Positions 1 through 13,367 of a stretch of 64,000 bases of DNA are shown here, one piece after another. The stretch's first letter is position 1. Every line of letters begins with the position of its first letter. Source of the DNA: Lateolabrax maculatus. Lineage: Eukaryota > Chordata > Actinopteri > Acropomatiformes > Lateolabracidae. Where the stretch lies: contig CM062218.1 in the NCBI GenBank assembly GCA_031216445.1, positions 14,033,501 through 14,097,500 of the forward strand, written 5' to 3'. Position numbers and translations under genes: made by a program. Below the pieces are notes generated by a model that was not told where the DNA came from, did not search any database, and was given only the letters and a program-made list of their open reading frames with translations.

Positions 1-1250
1 ATGCTATAAAAAGGTTGTTACAATTGTATTTTTCCAAAACACTAATGCAACAAGGTAATTCAACGCCTGCGAGCAGGTTCTATTCTCACCAAAAACCTGA
101 GAGGCCTAAAGTTAGGAATCTTCCACCTCAGCCAGTTAGGAGCTACTTATTGCCTTAGGATCTTTTAAGAATATGTCTGAATGGGTAGAAGTCAGATGAT
201 GCTAATTATTATTATTATTATTATTAACATCTAAATACTGGTACACATTTGTAACACGTTATGTTGTTACACTGCATTATACAAAAGGAATATCACTGCA
301 GGCTCTTGGGTTGTATTTTGCCGTAGCATTTATTCCAAATTCAAACAACATCAAAAGAAATGGTTTTCCCTAAAGCGCTTTGGCAGAAATGGGATCTCAA
401 TGAGATGGACAGAAAAAAAGACCCCTCTCCACTCTTTTCTGGTACGTCAGATTAACTCATCAGCTTTTCCCATCTGCCTGTCACTCAAGGCAGTACAATG
501 AGCCTGTAGCCAGACTGGGGTCATTAAAAAACCATCAACAAAGCAACGGACCTCCAGGGACTGCCAGGGGCAGCCTAATCTGGACCCCCGTACCAACCCA
601 ATGGGTGGTCTCCCTCCCTCTCTCCCTCTCCCGCTCTCTTTCGGGAAGGGTGAAATATGTGCAAAATGGTAGGTGGGTGATGCCGATGGGGCCATCAGTC
701 ACACGCAACCATGCATGTGCAAATGCACCCAGACTCGATCCCACAGGTTTTTATACGCACGCACACAGACCACATTTTTTAGCAATGACATATTAACAAC
801 CCAGCATGTTGCTAGGTGAGAAAGCAAATTCATCGCAAAAAGAGAAGTTCAAGCAATGCTGGTAAATCATCAGCAGAAAGTACGAGAGTGCTACTTTCCG
901 TTAGTGATACTTGGGGGGGAAAAAAGAGGAGCCAGGGACTCTTTTGGAGGACTTTATGCAAATGCTCACTTCAGCCATCTTGTCATTCTAGAAGTGCCAA
1001 ATGAATCACTTTGAAAGTGAGAGAGAAGTGTCTTGTTCGCTTAAGCAACAGCAGTTCTCCAAAGCCCATCTGTCTGCCAGTAACGGTGGCATTAGGTGAC
1101 TAAATAAGCAACTGCTGGTCTGTTGGGCAAAGGGGAAGATCCTCTTAAGTTCTGTGTGTATTCGTGTACATGTGTGCTGCAAAGAGTGTAGATTATCTGC
1201 TTTTATTAGCAAGAGGAAACACTGAATGGATGAATGGAGATTGTGTGTCT

Positions 1251-1309
<59 letters not shown>

Positions 1310-4300
1310 GGACTGATAGGGGGATTCCAGACACAGGCACATTAATCTAGAACCGAAGATCCCGTGCTCACGTTGCAATGCTTCGCTCCGGCGCATGCAT
1401 GTACTCACACATGCACACTCACACACCACCTCCGTCTCATTAATGTGTAATCTGTACAACCAAGAAAGGAAATGTGTGTGTGTGAGAGTGTGTGAGTAGT
1501 TTCGGGGACTTGATAGCGTCACTTATATCTAAAAGGTGAATTCCCGGGTAACTGTTTTACCCTCAACAAAAAGTGTCCCCGTCCGTCATAAATGAAGTAT
1601 AACTTCTACTGAAAGCCAAAACCTCCAGTGAAACCACAAACACACTTAATGTTGTGTAACACTATGTAAAATGATATGGTTAAGTACGCCTTCCTCTGAG
1701 GGTTAGCTGTGTATTATCATCATCAATCAGAATGATCAATTGTAGAAATTTAAAAGAGGAAATACTGAGTAGTTTTATCGGAATCATAAAAATTACCCTT
1801 GATAATAATACTGAAAATTACAGTTTAGGGCCGTGACTACAATTCTACATTCAAAGAAAAGACTTGAAAAAAAAAAAAAAAAAAGAAGAACCAACATTTT
1901 GAAACTCATCCCGTAACAAGCGACAACAATCTGTCGTGACATTTCTAACACAGACACTCATCAGTACTTCCTTGTAACAGCTGTCTTTCAAATGAAAGCG
2001 CCTTTTAACTTGTTGTGATAATCACTTTATCAACCCTGTCATTAGATTTCAGTTATCGGCAATCAAAACTCTAAATCAATTCCAATTAAAAGTTTAATCC
2101 ACCCCCCATGCTCTTTTGACATTACTCTACCTTACAGTCTAAAACTTCTCTGTGATGTGTTGTTTGGCTTGGCTTCCTGTGATCTACAAAAGTAATTTAT
2201 TGTTCATTTAATGAGATAACAAATACAAAATAAAATAAATAATTCATTTGAAAATAGCCTACAGTGAATAGCTTTCCTGGTGTGCCATGAAAAACTTAAC
2301 TATTAAAGGACTGAACGAAATACCTTTTTAAAATACTGATCTAACGCAATGCAAGAACGATTTAAAACTCAAATGACCTAAAAAAAAAAAAAAAAGAAAA
2401 GCTAAGCTGTCAGCACCTCAGTGGGAACCGCTGCTGTGTGCAGAGTAATGGTTTTGAAACTTACAACAAACCAGATCGGTCGTGTCTCAAAATGCTTTAA
2501 GTTATGGTTTTAGCAAAAACTGTAACATCTACTGTCTTTAAGAAAATGGTCACCGAAGACAACGAGTCCTTATTACCTGAGACATACAGAATATACGTCA
2601 GCTGTTGTTGACATGAAGGGAGGAGCACCTGCTTGTGTCCATTAGCTCATCACTCGCTGTGACAAAGGCATAGATGCGCGTGTCTAGTCTGATACTGAGA
2701 GCAGAATAAAAGTCCATAAGAGATGGAGTCTTTCCCAAAGGATGTTTATATTTACTTTAGATGGACAGATACTGCGCCACTGGATGAACAGGATGAGTGT
2801 GACTTAAGTCCCCATGAGATTTGCTAACTTGGCGTGACAGAAGTTGCATGACCTTCACCTACAAACCTCATCCTGCTTCCAATCATTCAGATGCCTCGTC
2901 AGCAGTTTTGGTGAGTGCCATTAACATTAAACGTTCTGTCGTCTCTCTGTTGCAACCCCATGTATAGGTCACTATTTACACTTATAGCAGTTTGATAACA
3001 TCTCCTTTTTTAGTATTAATAGTATGTGACGCCTCCACAGAGAAATAAACAACTTTGACTGGAAGACCTGTGCTTTTTCTTAAATTTAATAAAAAATATA
3101 ATAAAAAAATGCAAATGTGAAATTAATCTTTGACAGGACTGACCTACAGTATACTGACAATATCCAAACCCAAATGAGCCCATGGGGTCTGGACTGGTCA
3201 GGTTGATTATCAAAGGAGCTAGAGGCATGGGTGCATATGTCTGTGTGAATGTGAAGCAGTTTAGAAAACCATCTCTCGGTAAATAAAGGCTTATAACAAG
3301 GTACTGAGCTACTGTTGCTGCCTAACTTAATCTTAAAAGCTTCATCTCTTCCTATTTCAAAGTCTTCTAAAGACTCCTTTCAGTCTCTCTCTATTTTATC
3401 TGGTCATCAGAGCCCAGAGCTCAACAGTTGGACATCAAAGTACCGACAGCGGGGAGGGAGGGGTGTCTGTCTCTACTTGTCCCATCCCTGTCTGCAACAG
3501 CCACTGAGGGATTCCTGAGACAGACCATGGGGGCCCCGGGCTCTCACTTTACACAGAGAAACCCTATCATTTGGCCCAGTGCTGCAGAGCTACCCGCTGA
3601 TGCCCTGTAAGTGCCCACTATATCACATTAGACGCTTTTCATCTAACTCTCTGGAGATGGGATGGTAGTTCAAGGCAGTGTGTCTATGAGTGGTGTATGT
3701 GTGTGTTTGCGTGTGTGTGTGTGTGTCTCTCTCTATTAAAAGCCTTGATGAGAATGACTGCGTCAGTTTGAGTCGTGCAAATATATACATGTGAAATGAT
3801 GAAAGCATACGCAATGCACAGATACGTGCACACTTGCAGGAATGCACATATAAAACGTTGAATTGGTCAGTTATACGTGTGTGTAAAAAGAAGAAGTGGT
3901 TAATTGATAACGGAGTTAAAAATGTAAGTGTGGGATTCCGAGAGAAAAGAAAGGAAACGATAAGGATATACAATAATTTCTTTTCAGTAGATCAATGAGA
4001 AATGTCTACATTCTTGTTGTTATTCGCTCTCTTGTTTTCGCTGATGTTTTGTTTGTGTGTGGATTTTCTTTGGTTATTTGTACACGCACTTTAAAAGAAA
4101 AAGCGGGGACTGCTAACTCAAGGAAGAAAATCTAAATTTGCTCTATTCTCTCAATAAAAATATCACTGTCAAAAAGTACCTCAACAGATTGCTTTAAAAA
4201 AGCATTTAGACTCGTGGGTAACTTTTTGGCAAATTGCAGTGAAATGCATCTCCAGGTAAAGGTAAAGTATGGCATGGAGATTTCGAACATAAGATTAAGG

Positions 4301-4598
4301 ATGCAGATGTAAAACGTAATGCTTACCAATGTGTACAGGTGCATAAGAGCCCAACACAGTTTACATCAGGGTCTGTACTCAATATGACATCACAAACTAA
4401 TATATTAGATCATGTAATATTCCCCTATCCAAGTCTATTTGTGTTTATGACCCAGTTAAAACATCCTGCGACCCACTTTTCGGGTCTATTCATCAGTTGG
4501 GCTCACAGTGTTTGGGATTGTTTATTTTGAGTCCCTCTGTTGTAAGAACCTATTGGATGAGCCCCACTGAGTTCAGAAATATGAACAACATAACTCAC
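1..4598. other. cdk6 intron 3 (partial), no exon seen
   Basis: Noncoding sequence downstream of cdk6 exon 3 in transcript direction. It holds a (TG)n tract at 1256-1308, short poly-A runs, a small (ATT)n near 205-226 and AT-rich filler. I looked on the minus strand for the APE-containing exon that should follow and did not find it. An octamer-like ATGCAAAT sits at 957-964. Otherwise nothing recognisable. Confidence 0.6.
1256..1308. repeat. (TG)n microsatellite
   Basis: About 26 uninterrupted TG units in the left-most cdk6 intron. Confidence 0.95.
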
Positions 4599-4766
4599 CA
4601 CAGAGGTGAGCGCCATCTGAAAGCTGTAGATGCGGGCTAGACCAAAGTCGGCCAATTTGATCTGTCCTCCGCTGGTCACCAGGATATTCTGGGGCTTCAG
4701 GTCACGGTGAACCACGCGGTGCGAATGCAGGAAGTCCAGCCCCTGGAGCAGCTGGTACATCATATC
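4599..4766 (-). CDS. cdk6: cdk6 coding exon 3
   Basis: Encodes residues 121-176 from DMMYQLL through the HRDLKPQN catalytic loop and DFG to MALTSV. It is 168 bases and phase 0 at both ends. Acceptor tttacag and donor gtgagt on the minus strand. The next expected exon (starting around VVTLWYRAPEV) is not in the window. Confidence 0.95.
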
Positions 4767-5252
4767 CTGTAAAACAACAAAATGGAGACAACAAAGAGAG
4801 GGGATGGAGTTTTGTAAACATGACAAGGACAAAGAAAGTACAGTGAAGCTGCAATGGGGATGGTCTACGCTTTAGGACACTGGAGTCTCGACAAGGTTTA
4901 AGGTCACGATAGACACGACACTGACGAGTATGAGAATGAGCCGACAGCACAGACCAGATGGTTGAAGTTTGATGAACTCTTTCACGTGGCTCTGAATGAT
5001 TTTTATCTGGCATGATGAATTGGATTTCTAAAATAGTTTAGCTTTACAGATGACAGATGGCTTCATGACCACAAATCTACATCAGCATTTGAATCCATTC
5101 CTCTGTCAAACCCGGCAACAAAAGGCCTGAATGACCCAAAGACCCCGCGGTGAGAAGTTAAGTATAAAAGCTGAGACGGTGTGGCACGGGGGGAGTTAAC
5201 TAGAGGAGGCCTGTGTCTTTTCTTTTCGACCGTAGCAGATGTTTGATAACTG

Positions 5253-5288
<36 letters not shown>

Positions 5289-6181
5289 TAGAGGTCCTGC
5301 TCCGTGTAAGCATGGATCTCTGTTTCTCAGCAGCTGTCTTGCTTGAGTTAATTGGCAGTCGTTCTCTTTTTATGCCCAGAAGCTGACCTCAGAAAAGGCC
5401 ATAGGCACCTCATCCGTGACACACTAACACAAGTAAACTGAATCGCAATGAACTATGTCGACACCCGCTCAGACTTGTTCTTTCCAAAGTGAAATACAGG
5501 TTCACCACCTGTAAACAAATAACAAGCCATTACAAGGGATTGTGGTCAGGTGGTTTTGGCAGAGCTATAGTTTGGACTGATCAAATAAAGCTACTTCAGG
5601 TTATGGCAAAATAACAAAATTATAAATATGAGTTTATCCAAGGAAAAATGTAAGCCTTAATATCAATTAGTTTGTCGGAAAAACGCGATTTGAGAGACAT
5701 GTCGACGGGACAAGAAAAGAGACATTTGTGAAGTGAAACGCTGCCATGCTTGTGGTGGTGTGTTGCATCCTAGCCTGTGCACCCCCCTCCAAAACACACA
5801 CACACTCCCTCCCTATACACACACACATGCCCCCGACACACACCCCCCCCCAAACGCTCCGCCAAGACCTCACAAGTGACATGGACCTGAGCCCGCAGCT
5901 CTATTCACCGGCCAACCAGCTGGTGAGTGAGTCAAAGGGGTCTGCACACTCAAGCAGAAAACATTAGCAAACGGCGCGGGGCTGGCTGCTGTGCTGGCCA
6001 TAGTGGAGGAGACAGGGCGCCCCACACAATGCTGTGGAGATGGGGAGTGGTGTGTGTGTGTGTGTGTGCACGCGTGTGTGTGTGTGTGTGTGTGTTTGCA
6101 TACACGCAGACTGAGTGTCCCTCTGCGTTAATGTCTGTGTTAATGTAATGTGTGTGCACCTCAGACTGTGTAAGGGTGCCT

Positions 6182-6234
<53 letters not shown>

Positions 6235-6380
6235 CGAGCAGGCACATGTGTGTGTGCCCTCTGACCAAGGGCAGGCAGGATGCATAAACAGACCTTCCTT
6301 TCTACATCTCCATCCAGCCATGACCCAGCGAGGAGGGCAGCAGACACACAGGGCCATAGGAGAGAGGCAGGCAGTTGGTT

Positions 6381-6427
<47 letters not shown>

Positions 6428-8575
6428 AGGGGGGGGTTGACACAATAGCATGCCGCCCCCCCCACCAGTTCCTCTCCGCTTTAAATAGCCATTTCACTGT
6501 GCTTCCTTTCAGCAGCATTTCCTAGTAAACACTAATTATCTCAGAAGTGTGACTCCTGGACAAACACACAAACAATCTTGGCCCCCTTGGCCTGAGTGCC
6601 ATCTTCTCTGCTGTATCAATTACCCTCACAACTGAGTAATGAAAATATTCCAGCTATGTTCAGCAGCATGACTTGCTGCATTGCCAACTGGGAAACACTG
6701 AGTTTCTAGAATAGCTAAATTAATACTGCCACTAAGTTTGAGACGTGCCACATAGAGCAACAGAGAGCCATCTCTTAACCAAACACAAAGGTTATTTCAG
6801 CAGCAGTAAGACTCACAAGAGTTGCTCAATACACAACTGCCTTCTTCTGGCAGCACTTCAGCCTTCAAAAACAACTTGGCCAGGAGGAAACCAAAATCAC
6901 ACAAAAAGGCAATAGATCTGACCCTGAAAAAGCAGGAGGACTAGGTAAAAAGTAGTCAGCCCTCTGCAAAATGCAGTCAAAACATGGCTTTCTGAGTGCG
7001 CCTCCTTTTCTAATGCAAATGCACCAGAGGCAGCCATATTGTTTTTTGAAGCTAGGCACAATATGGGACATCTGCCGGTTAGCGTTAGTGTAATTCCCTC
7101 CCCATGCTTCATTAACCTCCCCCTTTATGGGCCCAGAGAATGGAGCTGTGGAAGCTTGGACGGTGGCGGCAGAGGAGGGTGGGTGAGACCCGAGCGCCGG
7201 CCGGGCCGAGGAGCGCTGAGGCTGGGGCAGCCCGGCCGCTTGATGTCCTTCCAGCTCATTTGATTCCTGGAGGAGGACCTCTTTCATCAATGACCATGTG
7301 GTGGGTCTTGAGTCTGAGTGAGGCTGAGTGGGTGGCGGAGGGTGGGGGGCTGGAGTGGACAGGCTGAGCCAGGGTGGGGTGTCTGGTGCTGGGGGTAGAT
7401 TGGTTTCGAGGAAAAGTATGCCTGTTCTTTTTGGTTTAGTCTTTGGCTGAGGGTGAATGTTTTTCCTTGGTTTAGGGTATTCATGAGTGACACACTACAC
7501 ATTTAATCAGATGGGCACAGGTGTGTTAACTTTGGGAGTGCTGGACCAGGATCCACAATCTGGTGTCATCTGGTATACCCCAAGGCAAATTAGTCGTTGG
7601 GAAGGGGGGCAACTGGGGGGGGGGGGTTACTGTGCAGTGTCCACTGTCCTAGAAATAACAGGGAATGGTGCCTGTGTCATCTTGTCACTCCATCATTGTC
7701 CTTTTGTCCCCTCCTGGCTCCCGCTGTATGGATGTTAGGAGAAAGCTAAAGAAGGAGGGGGTGCCTTAAGGGGTCAGTATGCTTCAAACGAAGTGCTTGT
7801 CGGATCATTGAACAGCGTCAAGATCGCCTCCCCCAAACTTTTCCATCGCCAGAAATGGGGGGGTTCCAACAATTTGTTACTTTCCAAAACTGATGCAAAA
7901 CTTGCATGATTTGAGCTTCTATCTGAAGCTCTCTTTTTTATCACACAATCGAGTGCAACACCATGAATGCCTTTGAGGAGAAACTTTTCAAAAGTGTGTC
8001 GTTATTCCCATTTGAAGGATTATTGCATCTCACCACTCTCTCTGATGGCTGGCTTGTCGGCCCACCCTCGAGGGTGGCCATTCGAAACAGCTATAGACAC
8101 TAATGCCTGCCGGTGTGGTCTGACAACACGCTGTATGAACTGGTTTGTTTAAAGCATACCCTAGCCGTTACACCGTCTCAAAAAGCCACTGAACCACATC
8201 GTAATATCAGCGAATTTGGGCTGCAAGTACCGGATACTTTATTTAATTAACCTTCAATTATTATTAATCTGTCAATTAAAAATTTAGTCTATAAAATGCA
8301 AGACCATCGAAAGTTGTCAGGAGAGGTCTTTAGATAGCTGGCTTTGTCCGACAAATAGCTCAAAACTCAAGATATTCACACTGAAGGCATCTAGCCAAGC
8401 CACAGTAACTTTCAAAATTGTAAATTAACTTTCTGTTGTTTGAGTAATTGATTAAACTTGTCGTTTAGGCACTACAATTCATTATTTTCGAATTCCTACT
8501 TAATGAACAATGAAATGGCTATAACTATTAAGGCTTTAACTTTACTTCCAATATAGTTTATTTAATAAATTAATT

Positions 8576-8632
<57 letters not shown>

Positions 8633-11600
8633 GTAGTAGTAGTAGTAGTAGTAGTAGTAAAAGACCTGGGTGACATATTTGCATTTTGTCCGACAAAAAG
8701 GTCCAATACCAAAGGAGTTTACAAATACATAAAACAAAAGAAAGCAGAAAATCCTCATACATTTGAGAAGTGTTTGAAAACAGACTCTGCCGACTAACCA
8801 ACTGACCTGCTGATTTTGTCAGCTCTAAAAACTATATAATGGCTTTGTATAAACGTATAATAGTCAAATGCAAATACTGAATAAATTACGTTCATTGGCA
8901 GTTACAGATTTTTAATGTTGCAGTAGAAGCACACCACCACACTGATACATCCATAGAAACTACAGTCCAGCACACTGTATCAACTTCAGAAAAAACCCTG
9001 GGAAAGCCTCGGGTGTGATCTACCTGATTCGTCTATGCTTGCAAAGCATCCCACCAGCGGTACAGTCCGACACAAAACTTTCACATATAAACCTCGCCCG
9101 AGGTAAAAACCATTGGTTACTCTAGCTTCCAGAACTTCTCTGTTTCAAATATGACACGTTAAACTCTGAGGCCCCTGTGTCCAAAAATAGAGATGTGCCT
9201 CAGCAATATCGTACACGATACATCTACAGACCTTGGGGTGAAAGAGGATAAAGAAGATTTTTAACAGGTATGAGTGTGGGAAAGATTAAACTAAAATGAG
9301 ACGGTTACAGAGAAAAGGAGTTGGCGACACATCCGTTTCCGACCTTTTGGCAAAGTGTAAACGGACACTCTGTGGATTTAGTTAATGAATTGGAGTAATC
9401 GATAGCGGTGGTGAGTTTGAATGTCTTGTACCTTCATTGTCGGCTGAGCCAGAACTACTGTGCAGTACAGTTGCTGGCATCAAATTGCGTGCTCTTGGTT
9501 TTTTAAATACAAAAGGAAGGTTTTCAAGTCTAGTTTGTCACACAGACACTTTTTCTCCATCTGTAATACAGTGTAAACTTGGAGAGAGAGGTCAGAGTGA
9601 AAATAGAGAAGGCGGGGAGCCTCTAATTTGGAGCCCATCTGCCACATGTGCTGCCCTTCAAAACGCTCCGGTACCTCTGATGTCGGAGGGAACAGCACTC
9701 TGTCCTCTGTATCTCTGGCCAAGAAAACTCACTCAGTACCATACAGACACGGCTGTGGTCGTGCAATGTTCAAGCCACAGAGGATTAGCTGCCCCTATAT
9801 TTCAAGTATAAACTGAGGTAATATTTCAAATGTTTAAAAATGCCTCCAGGGTTATTAACTGATGTTTTAATAGTGAAGCAAACAAATGTCACTCAAACGG
9901 ACCACTGACTGACAACATTTGTCTACCTGAGTAATTCTAGATAACAAGGACAATGGTTACCTTGATGGTCTCAGGTGGTACTCCGGGGTCAGGGGCCTTC
10001 TCCAGGTAGGTGGTCAGGTCCTGATCCACATGCTCAAAGACAAGGGTGAGTTTGGTTTCTCGGTCAGTCCGCGAGACTGTACACACATCAAACAACCTAG
10101 AACAAGAGGAACAGGTGGGCGAGATCAATACACTTGATTTAATGGGGTCCACTAGGCTCAGCATGCTGTGACAGGGCTTATGCCTACAACTAAGAATCTC
10201 TTTTTATTATATTATCATCATGTCACTTTTTTCTTTTATTCAGACATGTCTGCATGACAAAAAATGTCCATTTATAGCAACAACAAAAAAACAAGATACA
10301 AGGGACATTTTTTCTTTAGTAAAAAGATCTAAATTCAGTTATGGAAAAGGAAATCTTCCAATAAAATCTCAACACCTGAGAGTTGAAAATATCTTCTTAG
10401 TGGTCAGTCAAGAAAGCATCATCCATTCTAGGACATTAAATCAGGCCAAGAACCTCTCGGCCCCTTGGGTATTTTTTCTCACAGAAACTTGCGAGAGAAA
10501 ATGAACATGATAGGAGACTACAATTATCATGTGCTGCAGATAATGTTGTGTCAGGTTACCCCTAAAAAAAAAAAAAAAAAAACTTATTTTATGATTCAAG
10601 ACCATCAGCCACAAACACCAGTGTTTATGGTTGTGTTTCACTAGGCAACAAACTAAGGCCAAGAATCCAGATTATGTCGGCAGACCTGCCAAGGCAGGCT
10701 TTGGTGAAAAGCTGAAAAAAAGCTATCCAGCATGTCCTCTTCAAAGAGCTGGGGACCACAAGCAGCATTCTTCAACCGGCGCTATGACAACTCCTGATGC
10801 TCTATGGGAAGTCGAGTGGACCCTGCCTGTAGCTGCTGCAGAGGCAGCATCTTTCATCACAACAACACAGGAGACCAAGGGAGCCATGATGGATCTCCCA
10901 CAGATGCACTGTGTTGGCAGTCCGGGCTACAGAGTAATGGGTTATTGTAATCACATTACCTTTACAGTATGGCATTATTATCTTTAAGGGTGTGTGAATA
11001 AGCAAAAAGTGTGGTAAATATGATTTGTGAAGTCAGTTTAAATCTGTAGGCCAAAATTAATAAAATAGATGATTTTATCTACCATTACTTAGACCTACGC
11101 TTGACCTACATCTACAATATATAATTGACCTAATGAGACAAAAAAAGTGATAAAGTTGCCCAGACCCAATATGGGTTTCCTACAAAGCTTTCACGTCATT
11201 GACTGGGTCAGATTTAACTTTCAAACTAAAATGCAAAGATTTATGGAATTAAAAGTAAATATTGACACCTAGGAGATAATTACTGCAAATGTTAATTCAT
11301 AGTGATCCTACTCAATGTCACAGAAATATTTTAGACAACTTTCAACACATGTGCTGCCGTAATTCAAACTAGCTAATCTACATAAGCCGTTTAAAATCGA
11401 AGCATGGAAAGAAATAACTAAATCTCTCCGGAAACGCTTTCATTCCTATCCAAAAGAGGCATCGTGTGTCCGTGCCAACACCCTTGTAATCAGTGGACTT
11501 GGAAATGCTGGAATCTGTGCAGTGAGTGAGAGGCGATTCATTCAAGGTATTAGCACTGTGCATGATGTCACAGAATAGACTGCGCCCTCCTCTTAAAGCG

Positions 11601-13249
11601 CTGGGGTTAAACGCCCCTCACAGCTCGATTGTTGGGCTACAATGGGGGCTCTTAGCAGACACTGAACATATGGAATGAATAATGGGCCTCATTACAAACA
11701 TCCAGGGGTTGCCTGGAGTCACACAGAAGGCCCACAATGCACCCTTCCTGGCCTGAGCTGCGTGGCTATGCTGGTTGGCTGAACTGGAGGAAAAGTGAAG
11801 TTCCTCTGATGGTTCAAAGAACTGATGGTTTGCAGTCATTAACCGATGTACTGCAACAAACGCTGCTGCATATTACCTAAACCCATGGGTTCACTGTAGT
11901 GCACAAAGGGTGTGCAACCACTAAATAAAAGTGACCTAAGAGAACTTTAATGCACGTTGACGTATTTGTCTTCCAGTGAGAACAAAACCCATTGTGATCC
12001 CATTAAGAGAAAACCATTAGCCTCTATTATTCATTCATACGCTGGGGAATTATTGTTAGGAGGCTCAAGGGCACTAGCTGTCCTTCTGAAATGTCCATTT
12101 AGACTTTCCCCTTCAATCCCAAAGCACTCAATATTCCATAATAAAACAAGCACCAAGGTCACACCGTGGCTAGTGCCAACATGTGACGCAGTATCTAACT
12201 ACTGACCTCTGAGTGAACAATTCATTTCAAAACTGAAAGAAAAACGGCCTTAGTGTGCAGAGCAGAGGAGGAGGACCACTATCAAACTGGGCTGCATGTA
12301 AGTTGTCTTTAAATTGTATACATTCAGTAAATCCTTTCTGATTTACAGTAACTGAGCTGGGAGACTGTCAGTGTCTTGCTCAAGAGCACTTTGACAGGAT
12401 AGATGAGTATTGATGACCACACAATAAAAGGGAATATATAATGCATCGAACATACTGTGACATGCTTTTTGATTGGTTGTACAGTTATTTTAGAAACAAG
12501 CCACATACTAATAGGAAATTCAAAAATATCCCTATGAGATTGTTCTCTTTGGTGAGCGCAGCTGCTCTCAATATTTGAACACCGATATTAATTACTGATC
12601 TTGGGAACTAATAAAATATAAAATAAAATAATAGTAATAGTAATAAAATATTCTAAATGCAAAGCTGAAATAACTAGAATTTTAATTATTGACAATTTTA
12701 TATTGATTCAGGTTTTCGACTGTTGGTCAGGCAACTATTTCATGATTTCAACTTGCGCTTAAGGAAATTGTGGAAAAGTTTGTTTTTTAAAAAAAAAACA
12801 TTTTATAGACAAAACCCTTATTGAGAAAATAATCTGCACATGAATCAAGGGTGTCTTGTAGTCAGAGCTGACTTATTTTAAAAGCTGAGCGGCGTTACGC
12901 TTTTTTCAGAGGCATGTGCCTGAGGTGGATCAGTGTGATTGGAGACCACCAATTAAAACCGATGAAGAGGAGGCGGGGTGCTACACTAGAAGGGAAACCA
13001 AAAGTGCAGGCAACAGTGTAAACGGACTGAGCTCTGATCCGAAAAGGTGCGCACCCGCTGTCCGCCAAACAGCTCATTCTTATGCAACCCCTTCATTTTT
13101 CATATATAAATGTCAGCAGTAAAAAAAAAAAAAAAAAACAGTTAAAGAGGACTTCTGCTCAAAAAACAAACAGTGGCAGCAGGAGTGTAGGCTCACCCTA
13201 AAGATCATATGTGGCAGAGAGTTGCCACCACAGATCATCAAAAAGGAAG

Positions 13250-13283
<34 letters not shown>

Positions 13284-13329
13284 CTCTGCCTGACACACAT
13301 TTAACCCACTCTCTGCCACCCCTCTGTCT

Positions 13330-13367
<38 letters not shown>

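Larger units (their letters stand above)
4767..9960. other. cdk6 intron 2
   Basis: A 5.2 kb intron. It contains a short relic resembling the exon 3 catalytic loop (4894-4938), several long GT/CA microsatellites (5266-5288, 6051-6096, 6184-6232, 6385-6426), a unique, enhancer-like block (about 6530-7270) and a compound ATT/AGT repeat (8578-8659). No gene is supported inside it. Confidence 0.6.

Noticed and set aside
5964..6518. A 184-codon minus-strand open frame
   Set aside because: Mostly HTHTHT from TG/CA microsatellites. Not a gene.
6865..7290. A 141-codon minus-strand open frame
   Set aside because: Overlaps the enhancer-like unique block. The peptide resembles nothing known to me and the frame shows no codon-like structure or splice logic.
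9437..9811. A 124-codon plus-strand open frame in cdk6 intron 2
   Set aside because: No recognisable domain or homologue and no supporting splice or promoter signals. Consistent with chance.
12313..12420. Phrase CTTGCTCAAGAGCACTTTGACA, familiar from fish SINE-like repeats
   Set aside because: Only a short fragment. No promoter boxes or tail could be defined, so no element is called.
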